Below are positions 61,554 to 64,000 of a DNA stretch of 64,000 nt, in pieces. Position 1 is the stretch's first letter. Every line of letters starts with the position of its first letter. The translations under genes and the position numbers were made by a program. Source of the stretch: Spongiihabitans sp965206355. GTDB lineage: Bacteria > Pseudomonadota > Gammaproteobacteria > Arenicellales > Poriferihabitantaceae. The notes beneath the pieces are model-generated. The model was not told the DNA's origin. It ran no database searches and saw nothing but the letters and a program-made list of their open reading frames with translations. The DNA is taken from contig OZ242212.1 of the NCBI GenBank assembly GCA_965206355.1, positions 1,054,001-1,118,000 of the forward strand. Direction: 5' to 3'.

Positions 61554-62831
61554 CTACTTCATCAGCCTGTCTAGCGAAAATGCGGACAGATTCACGCCAG
61601 GTGTGTTACCGCTTGCTAATTGTGCCGTCACATTGCCAGCTGCCAAGCCGATACCGAATCCGTGACCGCTGTATCCGGTTGATAGTATCAATCCCGGAAT
61701 ATCATCAACAGTCGAAATTATCGGCAATTCATCTGGCGTAACATCAATCATACCCGCCCATCGTTGCCTGATTGCAATGCCCTTTAATGGCGGAAAAGTT
61801 TTGCCAAGCATCTCGTAGGCCTGATTAAGCAGTTTGATGTCTGGATCGGGATTAAGGACACGTTCTTTTTCAAAAGGTGTCACCTCATCAAAAGACCATT
61901 GCGAGCGCCAACGTAATTCGCTAAAAAAGCGGTTGCCGATTTTGAGCGACACCTGTTCTTTTGAATTTCTGTAAGTGTGAAAAAAATCCCGAAAAAACCG
62001 CAGATAATCCGGTGTTAAATCACAAGTAGAACTGCCACCATGCGCGACATTATAGCCACCATCCATCCGCCGCCGTAACCCTAGCCCTCTTCTCCAGATA
62101 GCCTGTTGCATTATCCAACTGGACGGTGCCGTTGCCATCACCGAACCAGTAACTTTAAGTTGCGGGAACAACAAGCCCAGATGCCGACAAAAATACGAAG
62201 ACCATGTCCCTGCGGCACAAACGACCACAGTTGATCGAATTCGGCCTTGCTCGGTAACGACTCCGGCAACACGTCCTGTCTCAATATCAATGCCACGCAC
62301 AGCACATGGGTTGAGGATGATCACACCATGCTGTTGTGCGCTTTTGGCAATCGCTCGGGTTGCCAATGCAGGCTCGGCACGTGCATCACTCGCTGTCAAT
62401 AACGCGCCTCGGGATTGCCCCTGAATACTCGGTATCAGAGTTTTCAAATCGCTCAGACTGATAAAACGACTATCAAGCTCAAAGGTTTTGGCGTGTTCCA
62501 ACCATGCCAGATTACTCTGATAGCGTTGCTCGGTCTCAGATAGATATAAAGTTCCACCCACATGAAAACCAATATCCTCATCAAGCTCGCCGACCAACTT
62601 ATGCCACAACGCCAAGGAATGAATCATTAATGGTAATTCAGCAGGGTGCCGACCTTGTTGACGTATAAACCCCCAGTTTCGGCTAGACTGCTCACCGGCA
62701 ATCTCACCTTTTTCACAAAGTATGACACGAACCCCCTGACGCGCGAGATAATAAGCAGTGCTACTACCGACAATACCGCCACCAATCACCACCACATCGG
62801 TGGCATCGGGTATTTTGTATGATTCAGACAT
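61554..62831 (-). CDS. FAD-dependent amino-acid/amine oxidoreductase (DAO family)
   Basis: 425 residues. N-terminal FAD-binding VVVIGGGIVGSSTAYYLARQ and LCEKGEIAGEQSSRNWGFIR, middle VCAAGTWSSYFCRHLGLLFP, C-terminal LILSTGYSGHGFGIGLAAGN, the usual order of the DAO family (D-amino-acid dehydrogenase, sarcosine/glycine oxidase, opine oxidase). The substrate cannot be fixed from sequence. It is converging on metG and has no obvious operon partner. Confidence 0.85.
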   Translation of the reverse strand: MSESYKIPDATDVVVIGGGIVGSSTAYYLARQGVRVILCEKGEIAGEQSSRNWGFIRQQGRHPAELPLMIHSLALWHKLVGELDEDIGFHVGGTLYLSETEQRYQSNLAWLEHAKTFELDSRFISLSDLKTLIPSIQGQSRGALLTASDARAEPALATRAIAKSAQQHGVIILNPCAVRGIDIETGRVAGVVTEQGRIRSTVVVCAAGTWSSYFCRHLGLLFPQLKVTGSVMATAPSSWIMQQAIWRRGLGLRRRMDGGYNVAHGGSSTCDLTPDYLRFFRDFFHTYRNSKEQVSLKIGNRFFSELRWRSQWSFDEVTPFEKERVLNPDPDIKLLNQAYEMLGKTFPPLKGIAIRQRWAGMIDVTPDELPIISTVDDIPGLILSTGYSGHGFGIGLAAGNVTAQLASGNTPGVNLSAFSLDRLMK

Positions 62832-62925
62832 GGATTATTGAAGTCGACAACAAGAGTACGCAAATGTACCGCATAAATGCCGCCTATTACTAAAAAAACA
62901 GCATCCCGTTGTCGTGATATATTAT

Positions 62926-63082
62926 GAGACTTTTGCACGGAAGATGATTTCGCTTTCAGGCCAGGCGAAAACGCACGGAATGAGGGAGTTTATGCTTATA
63001 AATGACCGATTGAGACCATTTTTACCAACAGTAGGCGCTTTTAGGCGACGTAACATGCAGGTGAAATGGCTGCAAAGGTCTC
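62926..63082 (-). mobile_element. Short non-autonomous element copy 13, 157 bp
   Basis: Minus orientation, with the same 5-bp loss near one end as copy 8 (AAATGGCTGCAAAGG). Target repeats ATTAT and ATTAC, one mismatch. It fills most of the 293-bp gap between the FAD enzyme and the next gene. Confidence 0.93.
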
Positions 63083-63123
63083 ATTACGCATGATAACATG
63101 CAAACAAAACCTTAAAGAATACG

Positions 63124-63705
63124 ATGACCACTAAACCCCTTGCGCGCTTTATAACAGAATGTAAAATCAGGATAGAGCATGCCGACTGTGCCGCTGATTG
63201 TGTGGAAGCAATAACCCCGCTGATGTCGGAGCTACTGACTGGCGATTGCGCTTTTCTAAAACCGCAACATCTTACCAGCAACAAAGAACACTATGCCCGT
63301 AATGCGATTTATATTGCCGATGACGATAGTTTAAGTCTCTATGCGCTGGTGTGGTTACCTGCTCAATGGACACCTATTCACGACCACGGTACTTGGGGTG
63401 TGGTTGGCATTGTGCAAGGCAGGCTGGAAGAAAAAAACTTTGTCCGCACAGATGCAAATGCGCATACCAGCAACCGTATTCAGCAAGGCATCCAACTCGC
63501 CCGAGGCGGCTCAATACGGCTTGCCCCGGGATCGACAACCAGTTTTGTACCGAACCCGGATCATATACATATCACCGGCAATGCTGATCCAAAAACACCA
63601 GTGATATCGCTACATCTTTATGGGCGCGCAATGAGCGGTTTCCATATTTACGATAAAGATCAGGGTACACGCGAATGGGTCAATGTCGCGCATAACGAAA
63701 GTTAA
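63124..63705 (+). CDS. Cysteine-dioxygenase-like cupin (thiol dioxygenase)
   Basis: 193 residues. VWLPAQWTPIHDHGTWGVVG gives the H-x-H iron ligands, GRLEEKNF follows, and VISLHLYGRAMSG supplies the third His, the ligand set of cysteine dioxygenase-type cupins. Possible substrates are cysteine (to cysteine sulfinate) or 3-mercaptopropionate. A link to taurine metabolism is tempting given the tau genes 40 kb away but is only inference. Length fits bacterial members (about 190-200). Confidence 0.85.
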   Translation: MTTKPLARFITECKIRIEHADCAADCVEAITPLMSELLTGDCAFLKPQHLTSNKEHYARNAIYIADDDSLSLYALVWLPAQWTPIHDHGTWGVVGIVQGRLEEKNFVRTDANAHTSNRIQQGIQLARGGSIRLAPGSTTSFVPNPDHIHITGNADPKTPVISLHLYGRAMSGFHIYDKDQGTREWVNVAHNES

Positions 63706-63804
63706 ACGGCATGCCGCAAAAGACGCAAGAGGATAGCAGTAACGACCAGCCAAATCTCCCGCTAACCTAAGGAACGGCACATTATCCGTTCTGAAAAATT
63801 TTAA

Positions 63805-63966
63805 GAGACCTTTGCACGAAAGCCATTTCACCTGCATGCTACGTCGCCTAAAAGCGCCTACTGTTGGTAAAAATGGTCTCAATCGGTCATTTATAAGCAA
63901 AAACTCCCTCATTCCGTGCGTTTTTGCCTTGCCTAAAAGCGAACTCATCTTCCGTGCAAAGGCCTC
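63805..63966 (+). mobile_element. Short non-autonomous element copy 14, 162 bp
   Basis: Long form with one mismatch in the right end (GGCCTC). 5-bp duplication TTTAA (63800-63804 and 63967-63971). The remaining 295 bp from 63706 to the window end hold no gene that I can see. Confidence 0.94.
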
Positions 63967-64000
63967 TTTAACACAGACGACGGCTATGGATGCAGGAGGT

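Noticed and set aside
1..64000. CRISPR arrays, tRNA and rRNA genes
   Set aside because: The only regularly recurring sequence is the dispersed short element. No spaced short direct repeats, cloverleaf-like runs or rRNA-like segments were recognised by eye; a dedicated scan was not possible.

Overview
The window looks like a chromosomal segment of a gammaproteobacterium. Supporting features are the petABC-sspA-sspB order, hslVU, rpoH, a divergent apbC/metG pair and a Bax-inhibitor/YccA protein. Housekeeping genes are mixed with heavy gene decay and mobile DNA: 14 copies of one short non-autonomous element, two IS1595-type insertion sequences, IS256-type remnants and about ten broken genes. Taurine uptake, urate/allantoin breakdown and a cysteine-dioxygenase-like enzyme suggest use of host-derived or marine organic nitrogen and sulfur, possibly by a host-associated bacterium. 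That lifestyle is inference, and I cannot name the genus.

Layout. 1-3.7 kb: purine breakdown (puuE at the window edge, puuD, a wrecked TetR/RutR-like regulator gene and a BMP-type substrate-binding protein). 4.1-10.8 kb: an AddAB-like helicase/nuclease pair, then phhB. 11.1-13.7 kb: cytochrome bc1 complex (petABC). 13.9-15.1 kb: sspA and sspB. 15.3-18.3 kb: hslV, hslU and rpoH, with a sigma32-like promoter candidate before hslV and a near-perfect CIRCE inverted repeat just before rpoH. 18.7-23.3 kb: taurine-type ABC transporter tauB-tauC-tauA, with a decayed permuted-papain-like gene between tauC and tauA. 24.1-33.0 kb: a sugar transferase carrying an in-frame mobile-element insertion, PBP1A, a thioesterase, a LysR fragment, YccA, cfa, dcd and apbC.

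33.4-59.2 kb: a visibly AT-rich surface-polysaccharide island, all biosynthetic genes on the minus strand, lying between apbC and metG, which are direct neighbours in E. coli. It carries two flippases. An 82-bp block from just upstream of metG (59297-59378) is repeated inside the island at 45226-45307, next to an IS1595 copy. The two blocks bracket a 14-kb module (45308-59296) with its own flippase, which suggests stepwise assembly of the locus. Several island genes are broken (GT fragment, amidotransferase, ComB-like, epimerase, transglutaminase-like).

59.4-64 kb: metG, a FAD-dependent amine/amino-acid oxidoreductase, a cysteine-dioxygenase-like cupin and more copies of the short element.

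The most unusual theme is the short element itself: GAGACCTTTGCAC inverted ends, 5-bp target duplications, and length classes of 139, 157 and 162 bp. With its target duplication the 139-bp form adds exactly 144 bp and is open in one frame, so in two genes it reads through as 48 extra codons. A third copy landed inside a stop codon and regenerated one.
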